A stretch of DNA of 64,000 bases. Source: Nocardioides sp. CFH 31398 (lineage in GTDB: Bacteria > Actinomycetota > Actinomycetes > Propionibacteriales > Nocardioidaceae). The position numbers and the translations under genes are program-made. Below the pieces are notes generated by a model that saw only the letters and a program-made list of their open reading frames with translations, did not search any database and had not been told where the DNA came from. Shown here piece after piece: positions 32,371-41,446 of the stretch (positions within the stretch are counted from its first letter, which is position 1; each line of letters opens with the position of its first letter). The stretch spans positions 1 through 64,000 of the forward strand of contig NZ_JAKUHT010000020.1 in the NCBI RefSeq assembly GCF_022436705.1, read 5' to 3'.

Positions 32371-34110
32371 GTGAACGACGCAGCACCCCAGGACAGCACC
32401 ACCCCCGAGACCTCCACCTCCTTCGACGACCTCGGCCTCTCCGAGCCCGTCCTGAAGGCCCTCCGCGACGTGGGTTACGAGTCGCCCAGCCCCATCCAGG
32501 CCGCCACGATCCCGCCCATGCTCGCGGGCCGCGACGTGATGGGGCTCGCCCAGACCGGCACCGGCAAGACCGCGGCGTTCGCGCTGCCGGTCCTGTCGAA
32601 CCTCGACGTCGCCGACAAGAAGGCGCCGCAGGTGCTCGTGCTCGCCCCCACCCGTGAGCTCGCGCTCCAGGTCTCCGAGGCGTTCGGCCGGTACGCCGCC
32701 CGGCTGAAGAACGTCCAGGTGCTGCCGGTGTACGGCGGCCAGGGCTACGGCATCCAGCTCTCCGCGCTGCGCCGCGGCGTCCACGTCGTGGTCGGCACGC
32801 CCGGCCGCATCATGGACCACCTCGAGAAGGGCACGCTGGACCTCTCCGCGCTGCGCTTCCTCGTGCTCGACGAGGCCGACGAGATGCTGAAGATGGGCTT
32901 CGCCGAGGACGTCGACACGATCCTCGCGAGCACCCCGCCGACCAAGCAGGTCGCGCTCTTCTCGGCCACCATGCCGCCGCAGATCCGTCGCATCGCCGAG
33001 AAGCACCTCGACGACCCGGTCGAGATCCGCGTCGAGAACCAGTCGCGCACCGCCGACAACATCACCCAGCGCTGGCTGACCGTGTCGTACCCGCGCAAGG
33101 TCGACGCGCTCACGCGCATCCTCGAGGTCGAGAACTTCGAGGGGATGATCGTGTTCGTCCGCACGAAGAACGAGACCGAGACGCTCGCCGAGAAGCTGCG
33201 GGCCCGCGGCTTCTCCGCCACCGCCATCAACGGCGACATCGCCCAGGTGCAGCGCGAGCGCACGGTGAACCAGCTGCGCGACGGCAAGCTCGACATCCTC
33301 GTCGCCACCGACGTCGCCGCCCGCGGCCTCGACGTCGAGCGCATCAGCCACGTCGTCAACTACGACATCCCCACCGACCCGGAGGCCTACGTCCACCGGA
33401 TCGGCCGCACCGGCCGCGCCGGCCGGTCGGGCGACGCGATCTCGTTCGTGACGCCGCGCGAGAAGGGCCTGCTGCGCCACATCGAGCGCTCCACCCGGCA
33501 GAAGATCACGCCGATGGACCTCCCGAGCGTGGACGACGTCAACACCACCCGCCTGGCCCGCTTCGACGACCAGATCACCGAGGCCCTCAGCTCGGACCGC
33601 CTCGACTTCTTCCGCGAGACGGTCGCGCACTACGTCCGCCACCACGACGTCCCCGAGATGGACGTCGCCGCGGCGCTCGCGGTGGTCATGCAGGGCGACC
33701 AGCCGCTCCTGCTCGAGCCCGAGCCGGAGCCGCCCGCGCGCCCCTGGAAGGAGCGCGACCGCGACGGTGGCCCCGGTGCCGGCCCCGGTGGGGGCGACGA
33801 CCGGCCCGGCAGGGGACCCCGCAAGGACCGCCCGCGCAACGCCAGCGGCCCGATGGCGACGTACCGGATCGCGGTCGGCAAGCGCCACAAGGTGCAGCCG
33901 CGCCAGATCGTCGGCGCCATCGCCAACGAGGGCGGCCTGGGTCGCGGGGACTTCGGCCACATCGACATCCGCACCGACCACTCGCTGGTCGAGCTGCCGC
34001 AGCAGCTGCCGCCGGGTGCGTGGGAGAAGCTGAAGGGCACCCGCATCTCCGGCAAGCTCATCGAGCTGCGCGAGGACTCCGGGGCGCCGAAGAAGCACCG
34101 CAAGGGCTGA
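32371..34110 (+). CDS. DEAD-box ATP-dependent RNA helicase (CsdA/DeaD-like)
   Basis: A 579-aa RNA helicase involved in ribosome assembly or RNA decay. The Q motif ends PIQAATI near residue 45. Motif I is AQTGTGKT (60-67), Ia PTRELALQ, II DEAD (167-170), III SAT, IV IVFVRTK, V RGLDVERISHVVNYD, VI HRIGRTGRAGR. After the helicase core comes an acidic/Pro-rich linker (PEPEPPARPW) and a C-terminal DbpA-type RNA-binding domain (YRIAVGKRHKVQPRQIVGAIANEGG). GTG 32371 is used; a perfect palindrome lies just upstream. Strong family match throughout. Confidence 0.95.
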   Translation: MNDAAPQDSTTPETSTSFDDLGLSEPVLKALRDVGYESPSPIQAATIPPMLAGRDVMGLAQTGTGKTAAFALPVLSNLDVADKKAPQVLVLAPTRELALQVSEAFGRYAARLKNVQVLPVYGGQGYGIQLSALRRGVHVVVGTPGRIMDHLEKGTLDLSALRFLVLDEADEMLKMGFAEDVDTILASTPPTKQVALFSATMPPQIRRIAEKHLDDPVEIRVENQSRTADNITQRWLTVSYPRKVDALTRILEVENFEGMIVFVRTKNETETLAEKLRARGFSATAINGDIAQVQRERTVNQLRDGKLDILVATDVAARGLDVERISHVVNYDIPTDPEAYVHRIGRTGRAGRSGDAISFVTPREKGLLRHIERSTRQKITPMDLPSVDDVNTTRLARFDDQITEALSSDRLDFFRETVAHYVRHHDVPEMDVAAALAVVMQGDQPLLLEPEPEPPARPWKERDRDGGPGAGPGGGDDRPGRGPRKDRPRNASGPMATYRIAVGKRHKVQPRQIVGAIANEGGLGRGDFGHIDIRTDHSLVELPQQLPPGAWEKLKGTRISGKLIELREDSGAPKKHRKG

Positions 34111-34135
34111 GCGGCCGTCGGGGCCGCCGGACGGC

Positions 34136-34606
34136 TCAGTGCCCGATGCTGAGCCAGTCGAGCACCTGCGACGACGCCGCGAGGATGCACCAGAACCGCG
34201 CGGCGCGGCCCACGAACCCGGTGGCCCAGAACACGGCCCACGGCACCCGGACGACGCCGGCGACGACCGACATCACCGCGAACGGCGGGAGCCCGGTGAA
34301 GGCGGAGAGCAGCAGGATCCCGGCGGTCGCGACCGGCCGGCCCTCCGCCTTGATCTGCCACTTCTTGAGCCGGACCTGGTTCTTCTCCTTCGCGACCTTC
34401 CGGGATACCAGCGGGATCCGGTCGGGGTGGGCGCCGGCGAGGTACCAGATCGACTTGCCGCACATCTGGCCGAGCGCGGCGACGCAGGCCAGGAGGACCG
34501 GCAGGGGCAGCTGCTGGGCGGCGACCGCGAGGTAGGCCTCGATGTTGACGACCACCACGAGGGCGCTGGCGAAGCCGATCAGGAAGGTCCACAGCGCTGG
34601 CTGCAC
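34136..34606 (-). CDS. DedA/YqaA-like VTT-domain membrane protein
   Basis: A 156-aa membrane protein with about four helices resembling the VTT/SNARE-associated DedA superfamily (YqaA branch). Features include NIEAYLAVAA, GQMCGKSIWYLAGA, a basic loop, then FTGLPPFAVMSVVAGVVRVPWAVFWATGFVGR with the re-entrant G-x-P-P-F and terminal-arginine signature. Family members affect membrane lipid flipping and proton-motive-force homeostasis. GTG 34606 is chosen as it has GGGGGGT seven bases upstream; a GTG at 34615 is possible. Convergent with the helicase, 25 bp apart. Confidence 0.75.
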   Translation of the reverse strand: MQPALWTFLIGFASALVVVVNIEAYLAVAAQQLPLPVLLACVAALGQMCGKSIWYLAGAHPDRIPLVSRKVAKEKNQVRLKKWQIKAEGRPVATAGILLLSAFTGLPPFAVMSVVAGVVRVPWAVFWATGFVGRAARFWCILAASSQVLDWLSIGH

Positions 34607-34683
34607 CGGCCACACCCCCCATCGTCCGACCGGCCGAGAACATACCCCGGTCGGACGTCGGGCGGCTGGCCCTCTCGGTCCGC

Positions 34684-36402
34684 TCAGCGCAGGGAGCCCA
34701 CCCAGCCGACTGCTGCGGAGCCGCGTCCGCGCAGCTGCTCCCAGCGGGCGCCGACGGCCAGGAGCAGCGCACCGGCGGCGGCGAGGACGACCCACTGCGG
34801 GACCTCCCGTGCGGCGGCGCCGAGGTGCGCGAGGGCGCACACGACGAGCAGCACCTCGCCGGCCACGACCAGCGCCGACGTCCTGGTGCGGGCGCCCGCG
34901 GCCAGCAGCAGGGCACCGACGACGGTGTAGGCCAGCGAGCGGACCAGCGGCGCCGACCACCCGTCGTCCCAGGTGACGGCGAGGGCCACCAGCGCCCCGG
35001 GCACGAGCCCGACGAGCAGCCCGGGCAGCAGCCACGCCGCGGTCGTCAGCCAGGTCCCGGCGTACCGGCGGACGCTCAGGGCCCAGCCGGTGCCCGCGAC
35101 GACGAGCAGGAGGCCGAGGCCCAGCGCGACCCGCTCGACGGGCTCGAGGGTGCCCGCCTCGACGAGGTGGACGCCCCGGGCGAGGCAGGCGGCGACACCC
35201 GCGGCGGCCCACAGGGCGCCCCGCCCGGTGGCGTCGCGACCGAGCCGCGGCGCGGCGCCGGCCACCGCGAGGGCGAGCGTCACGACCACGAGGGCGACGA
35301 CCCAGCCGTCGGCCGTCCACCTCAGCCCGGCGACCGTCGGCACCGCGACGGCCCCGAGGCCCAGCGTGCCCGCCGCGACGGCGGTCGGCAGCGCGGGGAC
35401 GACCCGGACGAGGGCGACGAGCACCACCAGCGCCGCGCCCAGCGCGACCACCGGGAGGCTCGGCCCGCCCCAGGGCAGGCCCCAGCCGCGGGAGCCGACG
35501 AGCAGCGCGACCGACCCTGCGGTCAGGGCGGCGGCCGCCGCGTGGGCGACCACGGGCCCGACGGCGTCCGGCGCCAGACGCGGCGCGAGCAGGGCGAGAC
35601 CGGCCCAGGCGAGCCCGGCCACCGCGTACGGCACCGTCCGCTCGGGCTCGACCACCCACCCCAGCAGCGAGAGCAGGGACGTGGACGCGGCGACCGCCAG
35701 CACCACCCACCAGGCGGCGGGCTCCCGGACGACGCGGCGCAGGGCCACGACGACGAGCACGACCACCGCGGTGGTGGCGGTGAGGCCGAGGACGTCGTCG
35801 GCGAGGTCGGCGACCGTGAGGCCCGCGGCCACGGTGCCGACGACCGCGGCGAGGGTGGCGGACACCGTCCACGAGCGCATCGCGGAGCCCACGGCCAGGC
35901 CGGTCCAGACCAGCAGGAGCACGACGGACACCGCGGTGGTCCACACGCCCAGACCGACGCCCGACCAGTCGACCTGCCACAGCACCGGCCCGCCGTACGC
36001 CGCGATCGCGACGAGCGCGGCCGACACCGACGCCAGCGCCCCCGCCGCGCCCGCCAGCCGGTGACGGAGCCCGACGGCGGCCACGCCGAGGACGACGCCG
36101 AGCACGACGAGGATGCCGGTGCGGCCGACCGGGCCCACCAGCGCCCAGGCGACGGCGGCGAAGAACAAGCCGGCGAGACCGAGGAGCACCGCACCGGTGG
36201 TCAGCAGCAGCTGCTGCACCGACGCGCCCGGGGCGCCGTGAGCCGCCGGGGCGGGGGCGCCGGTGAGCGGCGGCGCCTGCGGGAGGGGCGGCAGCGTGCT
36301 GACGAGGAACGCGCGGCGCGCGAACAGGCGGTCGAGCTGGCGGTCGATGTCCCGCAGCTCGGCGAGGGCCGCGTCAGGGGGTGGGGCCTGCGTGCTGGTC
36401 AT
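34684..36402 (-). CDS. Polytopic membrane protein, SCO7613 C-terminal-like family
   Basis: A 572-aa integral membrane protein with about 16-18 hydrophobic helices after a 70-residue cytoplasmic N-terminus. That N-terminus has a short helical region (AALAELRDIDRQLDRLFARRAFL) then a Pro/Ala linker. The composition and layout match actinobacterial 'SCO7613 C-terminal domain' membrane proteins (related to DUF2157), whose function is unknown. ATG 36402 begins MTSTQAPPPDAALAEL. No charged catalytic residues are evident in the helices. Possibly a permease or lipid-related protein. Confidence 0.75.
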   Translation of the reverse strand: MTSTQAPPPDAALAELRDIDRQLDRLFARRAFLVSTLPPLPQAPPLTGAPAPAAHGAPGASVQQLLLTTGAVLLGLAGLFFAAVAWALVGPVGRTGILVVLGVVLGVAAVGLRHRLAGAAGALASVSAALVAIAAYGGPVLWQVDWSGVGLGVWTTAVSVVLLLVWTGLAVGSAMRSWTVSATLAAVVGTVAAGLTVADLADDVLGLTATTAVVVLVVVALRRVVREPAAWWVVLAVAASTSLLSLLGWVVEPERTVPYAVAGLAWAGLALLAPRLAPDAVGPVVAHAAAAALTAGSVALLVGSRGWGLPWGGPSLPVVALGAALVVLVALVRVVPALPTAVAAGTLGLGAVAVPTVAGLRWTADGWVVALVVVTLALAVAGAAPRLGRDATGRGALWAAAGVAACLARGVHLVEAGTLEPVERVALGLGLLLVVAGTGWALSVRRYAGTWLTTAAWLLPGLLVGLVPGALVALAVTWDDGWSAPLVRSLAYTVVGALLLAAGARTRTSALVVAGEVLLVVCALAHLGAAAREVPQWVVLAAAGALLLAVGARWEQLRGRGSAAVGWVGSLR

Positions 36403-36491
36403 GCGACCAGCGTGCGGCGGGCAGCACCCGCCGCGCATGGGTCGTCGTACTCATCTGCTCAGCCGTGCTGCCCCCTCACCCGGCTGCGCCC

Positions 36492-38264
36492 TCACCCGGC
36501 CGCGCGCTGGGCGGCGAGCCGCACCGCCGCGTTCGGGGCGCCGTACCCGTCGTAGCCGCCGCGGCGCTCGACGAGCTCGAGGAAGACCCCGCCGACCGTG
36601 GGCGTGTAGAAGTGCAGGAACTCCCCGGTCGTGCCGTCCGGGTGGACCTCGCGGTCGTAGAGCAGGTCGAGCTCGCGGAGCTCGTCGAGGAACGCGGCGT
36701 CCAGGTCGAAGCGGGCGGCGAGGTGGTCGTAGTAGTTCGCGGGCACGCGAAGGAACCGCAGCCCGCGCTCGCGGGCCCGGCGGGCGGCGCCGACGACGTC
36801 GTCGCAGGCCACGGCGACGTGCTGGGCGGGCACCGGCGCGGTCGGCGGGGCCATGTTGAGGGGGATCCGCAGGACGCCGTCCGCGGTGCGCATGACCTGG
36901 CTGCGCACGAGACCGGCGGGGCCGGGCACGTCGGTGCTCGCGCCGGAGGCGAGGCCCAGGACGCTGGTGTAGAAGAGGACGGCCTCGTCGAAGTCCTGCC
37001 ACGGCTGGGCGAGGTTGACGTGGTCGACCACCCCGGCGAGGGCGTCGGGGCCCGGCTCCGCGCCGCCCTCGAACTCGGCGGGCCAGGTGGGGTGGGCGGC
37101 GCCGAACCAGACGCGGGTGCCGTCGGGCGCGGCGACGCCGTGGAGCGGCTGCTCCCCGGCGTAGGTACGGCGCGACAGGCCGGGCGCCCCGAGGGCCGCC
37201 GCCCGCGCCCCGGCGGCCGCGGGGTCGGCGACGCGGACCCCGAGGCCCGCCAGGCGGGGCTCGGGGGTGCGCGTCTGCTCGTCGAGGACGACGTGCGCGT
37301 CGCCCGCCGACCACAGCCGCACCCGCTTGCTGCGGTGCCGGCCGCGGAACGTGAAGCCGAGGGCCTCGAGGACGTCCTCGACCTCGGTCAGGTCGTCGCC
37401 CGCGACCTCCACGAAGTCCACCGCGGACGGCGGCGGGGGAGCGGTGAGGCGGTCGGAGCCGGCGCGGTCGGCGAGCCACGCGAGGGAGCGGCGGGCGTGC
37501 GCGGCGGTCCGGACGACGTCGGTCTGCCGGAAGGTGTCGTTGAAGACCTCCAGCGACAGCGGCCCGTCGTACCCGGCGGCGAGCACGTGGCCGAGGAAGC
37601 CGACGAGGTCGAAGCTGCCCTCGCCGGGGAAGAGCCGGTGGTGGCGGCTCCACGACAGCAGGTCCATCTGCAGCGCGGGCGCGTCGGCGAGCTGGAGGAA
37701 GTAGATCCTCTCGGCGGGGATCTGGCGGATCGCCGCCGGGTCGTGACCGCGGGACAGGATGTGGAAGCTGTCGAGGCAGGTCCCGAGGTTCGGCCGGTCG
37801 GCGGCCTGCACCAGCCGCCACGCGTGGCGGTAGTCGTGGACGAACCGTCCCCAGGCCAGGGCCTCGTAGGCCACGCGCACGCCGTACGTCGCGGCGAGGT
37901 CGGCCAGCCGGCCGAGCTGGTCGGCGGCCACCGCGTCGTCGTCCACGGTGGCGGTGCCGGCGTTGCTGCAGACCAGCACGAGGTCGGTGCCGAGGCGCTG
38001 CATGAGCGCGAAGGTGGCCTCCGCGCGGCGCAGGGTGTCGGCGAAGGTCGCCTCGTCGACGCCCTCGACGTCGCGGAACGGCTGGTACATCTCCAGCGTC
38101 AGCCCCAGCCGGTCGGCGAGGGCCCGGACCTCCTCCGGCGACTCGTACGCCGCGACCAGGTCGGCGTCCATCACCTCGACGCCGTCGAAGCCCGCCTCGG
38201 CGCAGGCGTGGAGCTTCTCGACGAGCCCACCGGACAGGCAGACGGTGGCGATGGAGGTGCGCAT
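36492..38264 (-). CDS. qsuB: 3-dehydroshikimate dehydratase (QsuB-type, DSD fused to HPPD-like domain)
   Basis: A 590-aa two-domain enzyme converting 3-dehydroshikimate to protocatechuate. Domain 1 (about 1-285) is a xylose-isomerase-like TIM barrel with metal-site residues in YEALAWGRFVHDYRHAW, TCLDSFHIL and SLEVFNDTF. Domain 2 (about 295-590) is a VOC/4-hydroxyphenylpyruvate-dioxygenase-like module (VDFVEVAGDDL, VDHVNLAQPW, QHVAVACDDV, FLHFYTPTVGGVFLELVERRGGYDGYG). ATG 38264 is preferred over an adjacent GTG. A TetR-type operator lies seven bases upstream, and the regulator gene directly behind it. Feeds the pca operon at 43.6-48.8 kb. Confidence 0.92.
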   Translation of the reverse strand: MRTSIATVCLSGGLVEKLHACAEAGFDGVEVMDADLVAAYESPEEVRALADRLGLTLEMYQPFRDVEGVDEATFADTLRRAEATFALMQRLGTDLVLVCSNAGTATVDDDAVAADQLGRLADLAATYGVRVAYEALAWGRFVHDYRHAWRLVQAADRPNLGTCLDSFHILSRGHDPAAIRQIPAERIYFLQLADAPALQMDLLSWSRHHRLFPGEGSFDLVGFLGHVLAAGYDGPLSLEVFNDTFRQTDVVRTAAHARRSLAWLADRAGSDRLTAPPPPSAVDFVEVAGDDLTEVEDVLEALGFTFRGRHRSKRVRLWSAGDAHVVLDEQTRTPEPRLAGLGVRVADPAAAGARAAALGAPGLSRRTYAGEQPLHGVAAPDGTRVWFGAAHPTWPAEFEGGAEPGPDALAGVVDHVNLAQPWQDFDEAVLFYTSVLGLASGASTDVPGPAGLVRSQVMRTADGVLRIPLNMAPPTAPVPAQHVAVACDDVVGAARRARERGLRFLRVPANYYDHLAARFDLDAAFLDELRELDLLYDREVHPDGTTGEFLHFYTPTVGGVFLELVERRGGYDGYGAPNAAVRLAAQRAAG

Positions 38265-38270
38265 CACGGC

Positions 38271-38290
38271 AATGTACCGGTTAGTACATT
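38271..38290. promoter_or_regulatory. TetR-type operator, copy 1 (qsuB promoter)
   Basis: AATGTACCGGTTAGTACATT: arms AATGTAC and GTACATT around six bases, immediately before the qsuB start. Inner 18 bases differ at only two positions from the site at 39034-39051 upstream of aroE. The TetR gene lies between them. Confidence 0.8.
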
Positions 38291-38316
38291 GCGTCGGAAG
38301 GTCTGCCGGACGTCGC

Positions 38317-38946
38317 TCAGGCGGCGAGCCAGCTCACGACGACGTCGCCGATGAGGCTGCGCAGGTGGTCCCGCTCCTCCGGCGCGCCGAGGTCGCGCTC
38401 GAAGAGGTGCCCGAAGGTCCACCGGTTGGCGACCTGGAAGACGCAGTAGGCGCTGATGACGAGGTGGACGTCGAACGCGTCGACGTCCGCCCGGAACAGC
38501 CCCGCCTCCCGGCCGCGGGCGAGGACCTCGTCGACCAGCGACATCGCCGGCTGCCCGAGGTCGCGCAGGGAGTCCAGCCGGCGGATGTGCTCGCCGCGGT
38601 GGATGTTCTCGATCGCGACGAGTCGGATGAAGTCCTGGTGCGCGACGTGGTGGTCGTACGTCGTCTCCGCGAGGAGCCGCATGGCCTCCGCGGGCTCCAG
38701 CTCGCCCACCTCGAGGTCTCGCTCGGCGGCGCGGATGCCGCGGTAGGCCTCCTCCAGGACGGCGAGGTAGAGACCCTCCTTGCCGCCGAAGTAGTAGTAG
38801 ATCATCCGCTTGGTGGTGCGCGTGCGCTCCGCGATGACGTCGACGCGGGCCCCCGAGTAGCCCGACTCGGCGAAGACCTCGGTGGCCACCGTCAGCAGCT
38901 CCGCGCGCGTGCGCTCGGCGTCCCGCTGCTTCACCGGCTCGCTCAC
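38317..38946 (-). CDS. TetR-family regulator of shikimate catabolism (predicted)
   Basis: A 209-aa regulator. The N-terminal HTH (about 10-55) reads RAELLTVATEVFAESGYSGARVDVIAERTRTTKRMIYYYFGGKEGLY, a textbook TetR signature with the YYYF recognition-helix end. The C-terminal ligand domain resembles TetR_C_6/15-like domains of actinobacterial aromatic-acid regulators. GTG 38946 is the best start although the ribosome site is weak. It is flanked by two near-identical palindromes, one before qsuB and one before aroE, so it likely represses both units; the ligand may be shikimate, dehydroshikimate or protocatechuate (inference). Confidence 0.88.
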   Translation of the reverse strand: MSEPVKQRDAERTRAELLTVATEVFAESGYSGARVDVIAERTRTTKRMIYYYFGGKEGLYLAVLEEAYRGIRAAERDLEVGELEPAEAMRLLAETTYDHHVAHQDFIRLVAIENIHRGEHIRRLDSLRDLGQPAMSLVDEVLARGREAGLFRADVDAFDVHLVISAYCVFQVANRWTFGHLFERDLGAPEERDHLRSLIGDVVVSWLAA

Positions 38947-39033
38947 GGCGCCAGCGTAGGGCCGCCCGCGAACCGGTCGTGCCGTGACCGTTGACACACG
39001 GCCGCGTCCCGTGTGACGCTCACGACACAGCGT

Positions 39034-39051
39034 ACGTACCAGTTAGTACAT
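39034..39051. promoter_or_regulatory. TetR-type operator, copy 2 (aroE promoter)
   Basis: ACGTACCAGTTAGTACAT, sharing 16 of 18 bases with copy 1 (38272-38289). It lies 15 bases before the aroE ATG, in the 119-bp gap between divergent TetR and aroE genes, so it probably also autoregulates the TetR gene. Confidence 0.8.
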
Positions 39052-39065
39052 AAGCGGGAGAGCTC

Positions 39066-39932
39066 ATGGACCACCCCTACCTCGTCGGGCTGATCGGCGC
39101 GGGCGTCCGCCCGTCGCTCACCCCGCCGCTGCACATGGCGGAGGCGCGGGCGCTCGGCCTGACCTACGTCTACCGGCCCGTGGACCTCGTGGAGCACGCC
39201 CTGCCCGCCACCGCGGTCGGCGACCTGCTGGCCCAGGCCCGGGTGTTCGGGTTCGACGCCCTCAACGTCACCCACCCGTGCAAGCAGCTCGTCCTCGAGC
39301 ACCTCGACGAGCTGTCGCCGGCCGCCGCGGCGCTCGGGGCGGTCAACACCGTCCTGCTCCGCGCCGACGGCACCACGATCGGCCACAACACCGACACCAC
39401 CGGCTTCGAGACGGCGGTCGCCACCGGGCTCCCGGGCGCCGACCTCGCCGAGGTCGTGATGCTCGGCGCCGGGGGAGCGGGGGCCGCCGTGGCCGCCGCG
39501 CTCGCCCGGCTCGGCACGGAGCACCTCGTCGTCGTCGACGTCGACGTCGACCGCGCCACGGCGCTCGCCGCCGACGTCGCCGCGACCCACGCGGGCCTGC
39601 GCGTCGAGGCGGCGGACCCGGACAAGCTGTCCGCGCTCCTGCCGGCCGCGACCGGCCTCGTCCACTGCACGCCCACCGGCATGGCCGACCACCCCGGCCT
39701 CCCGCTCGACCCGACGCTCCTCCACCCCGGGCTCTGGGTCGCCGACATCGTCTACCGCCCGCTGGTGACCGCGCTGCTGACCGCGGCGCGCGCCGCCGGG
39801 TGCCGCACCCTCGACGGCGGCCACATGGCCGTGGCCCAGGCCGTCGACGCCTTCCGCCTCATCACCGGCCTCGAGCCGGACGCCGACCGCATGTCCGCCC
39901 ACCTGCGCGACCTCGTCGCCCGGGGCGCCTGA
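39066..39932 (+). CDS. Shikimate/quinate dehydrogenase (AroE/QsuD type)
   Basis: A 288-aa NAD(P)-dependent dehydrogenase interconverting shikimate and 3-dehydroshikimate. The substrate-binding S-L-T motif (GVRPSLTPPLHMAEA, about 14-28), catalytic K73 (NVTHPCKQL) and D110 (GHNTDTTGF), and the Rossmann GAGGAGAAV are present. The SLTPP-H variant is typical of actinobacterial catabolic (QsuD-like) rather than biosynthetic AroE. Since its neighbours are catabolic, I infer the oxidising direction. ATG 39066 follows GGGAG. First gene of an aroE-transporter unit under the TetR-type operator. Confidence 0.92.
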   Translation: MDHPYLVGLIGAGVRPSLTPPLHMAEARALGLTYVYRPVDLVEHALPATAVGDLLAQARVFGFDALNVTHPCKQLVLEHLDELSPAAAALGAVNTVLLRADGTTIGHNTDTTGFETAVATGLPGADLAEVVMLGAGGAGAAVAAALARLGTEHLVVVDVDVDRATALAADVAATHAGLRVEAADPDKLSALLPAATGLVHCTPTGMADHPGLPLDPTLLHPGLWVADIVYRPLVTALLTAARAAGCRTLDGGHMAVAQAVDAFRLITGLEPDADRMSAHLRDLVARGA

Positions 39933-39977
39933 CCCACCCGCACCAGCCCGCCGTACAGCACCGCCAGGAGAGAACCG

Positions 39978-41333
39978 ATGTCCACCACAGCACCCACCCC
40001 GGTCGCCGGCGCCCCCGACGACCCGGCCGTCGCGGTCAAGACGCCCAGGAAGGCCGCCGCGGCCAGCTTCATGGGCAGCGCCGTCGAGTACTACGACTTC
40101 TTCATCTTCGGCTCGGCCGCCGCGCTGATCTTCCCGACGGTGTTCTTCCCGTCCGACAACAACGCCGCCCTGGTCATGAGCTTCGCGACCTTCGGCTTCG
40201 CGTACGTCGCCCGACCGGTCGGCGCCGTCATCCTCGGCCACTTCGGCGACCGCGTCGGCCGCCAGAAGGTCCTGATGTTCACGCTGGTGCTGATGGGCAT
40301 CTCGACGTTCATCATCGGCTGCCTGCCCGGCTACGACACGATCGGCTGGGCCGCGCCCGCGCTGCTCGTCCTCTGCCGCCTGCTGCAGGGCCTCTCGGCC
40401 GCGGGCGAGCAGGCCGGGGCGTCGTCCCTCACCCTGGAGCACGCGCCCGACGACCGGCGCTCCTTCTTCACGTCCTGGACCCTGACCGGCACCCAGGGCG
40501 GCCAGATCCTCGCCGCACTGATCTTCATCCCCGTCGTGGCACTGCCCGACGACATCCTCTACAGCTGGGGCTGGCGCGTGCCGTTCTGGCTCTCCGCCCT
40601 CGTCGTGGTCGTCGCCTACTTCATCCGCCGCACCCTGACCGAGCCCCCGGAGTTCGCCGAGGCCAAGGCCGCCGGCGCCGTCTCCAGGCTGCCGTTCGTC
40701 GACCTGATGCGCGACCACGGCTGGGACGTCGCCCGCGTCGTGGCCTGCGCCTTCATCGCCGCGGTCTCGACGGTCTTCGGCAACCTGGCCCTCGCCTACG
40801 GCGCCGAGGTCGGCCTCGCCGACGACGTCACGCTGTGGCTGGTCGTCGTCGCGAACGTCGTCGCCCTGGTCACCCAGCCGTTCTTCGGCCGCCTGTCCGA
40901 CCGCATCGGCCGCAAGCCCGTCTTCGTCTGGGGCGCGGTCTCCAGCGCGGTGCTGATGCCCTTCTACATGCGCTCGATGTCCGGCGACTCCGAGCTCCTG
41001 GTCTTCGCCCTCGGCATCGCGACCTTCTCCTTCGGCTACGCCGCCGCGAACGCCACCTGGCCGTCGTTCTACGGGGAGATGTTCTCCCAGCGCGTGCGCT
41101 TCTCCGGCATGGCCATCGGCACCCAGCTCGGCTTCCTCATGGCCGGCTTCGCCCCGACCATCGTCACCGCGCTCGGCGGCGTCCAGGAGGGAGGCTGGGT
41201 CGTCATCTCGGGCTTCACCGGCGTCATCTGCCTCATCGCCACCGTCTCGGCGCTGACCGCCCGCGAGACCCGCGCGGTCCCGACCTCCGAGCTCGGGCTG
41301 CGCCCGGAGCTCCGCAAGCCCGTGGCGGCCTGA
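39978..41333 (+). CDS. MFS metabolite:H+ symporter (ShiA/KgtP-like)
   Basis: A 451-aa, 12-helix transporter of the metabolite:H+ symporter family. Signatures: VEYYDFFIFGSAAALIFP in helix 1, LGHFGDRVGRQKVLMFTLVLMG in the helix 2-3 loop, and RLLQGLSAAGEQAGASSL, all typical of ShiA/proline-betaine-like symporters. It lies 45 bases after the shikimate dehydrogenase, so shikimate is the most likely substrate (inference). ATG 39978 follows AGGAGAG. A strong hairpin follows the stop. Confidence 0.9.
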   Translation: MSTTAPTPVAGAPDDPAVAVKTPRKAAAASFMGSAVEYYDFFIFGSAAALIFPTVFFPSDNNAALVMSFATFGFAYVARPVGAVILGHFGDRVGRQKVLMFTLVLMGISTFIIGCLPGYDTIGWAAPALLVLCRLLQGLSAAGEQAGASSLTLEHAPDDRRSFFTSWTLTGTQGGQILAALIFIPVVALPDDILYSWGWRVPFWLSALVVVVAYFIRRTLTEPPEFAEAKAAGAVSRLPFVDLMRDHGWDVARVVACAFIAAVSTVFGNLALAYGAEVGLADDVTLWLVVVANVVALVTQPFFGRLSDRIGRKPVFVWGAVSSAVLMPFYMRSMSGDSELLVFALGIATFSFGYAAANATWPSFYGEMFSQRVRFSGMAIGTQLGFLMAGFAPTIVTALGGVQEGGWVVISGFTGVICLIATVSALTARETRAVPTSELGLRPELRKPVAA

Positions 41334-41350
41334 CCGCTCCGAGCGCGGGC

Positions 41351-41384
41351 GACGCCCCGGACCCCGACGGAGGTCCGGGGCGTC
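41351..41384. terminator. Strong GC hairpin between convergent genes
   Basis: GACGCCCCGGACC (41351-41363) and GGTCCGGGGCGTC (41372-41384): a perfect 13-bp stem with an 8-base loop, 17 bases after the symporter stop and before the convergent IclR gene. No U-run, as usual in high-GC actinobacteria. Confidence 0.75.
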
Positions 41385-41446
41385 GTCGCGTGGGCAGCCG
41401 AGCGAGCCCCGTCCCGTCGCCCACCGCGCCGGGCGGACGAGCCCGG

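Noticed and set aside
31555..34098. An 847-residue minus-strand frame opposite the helicase
   Set aside because: The helicase has every DEAD motif; the antisense is repetitive Asp/Val/Gly.
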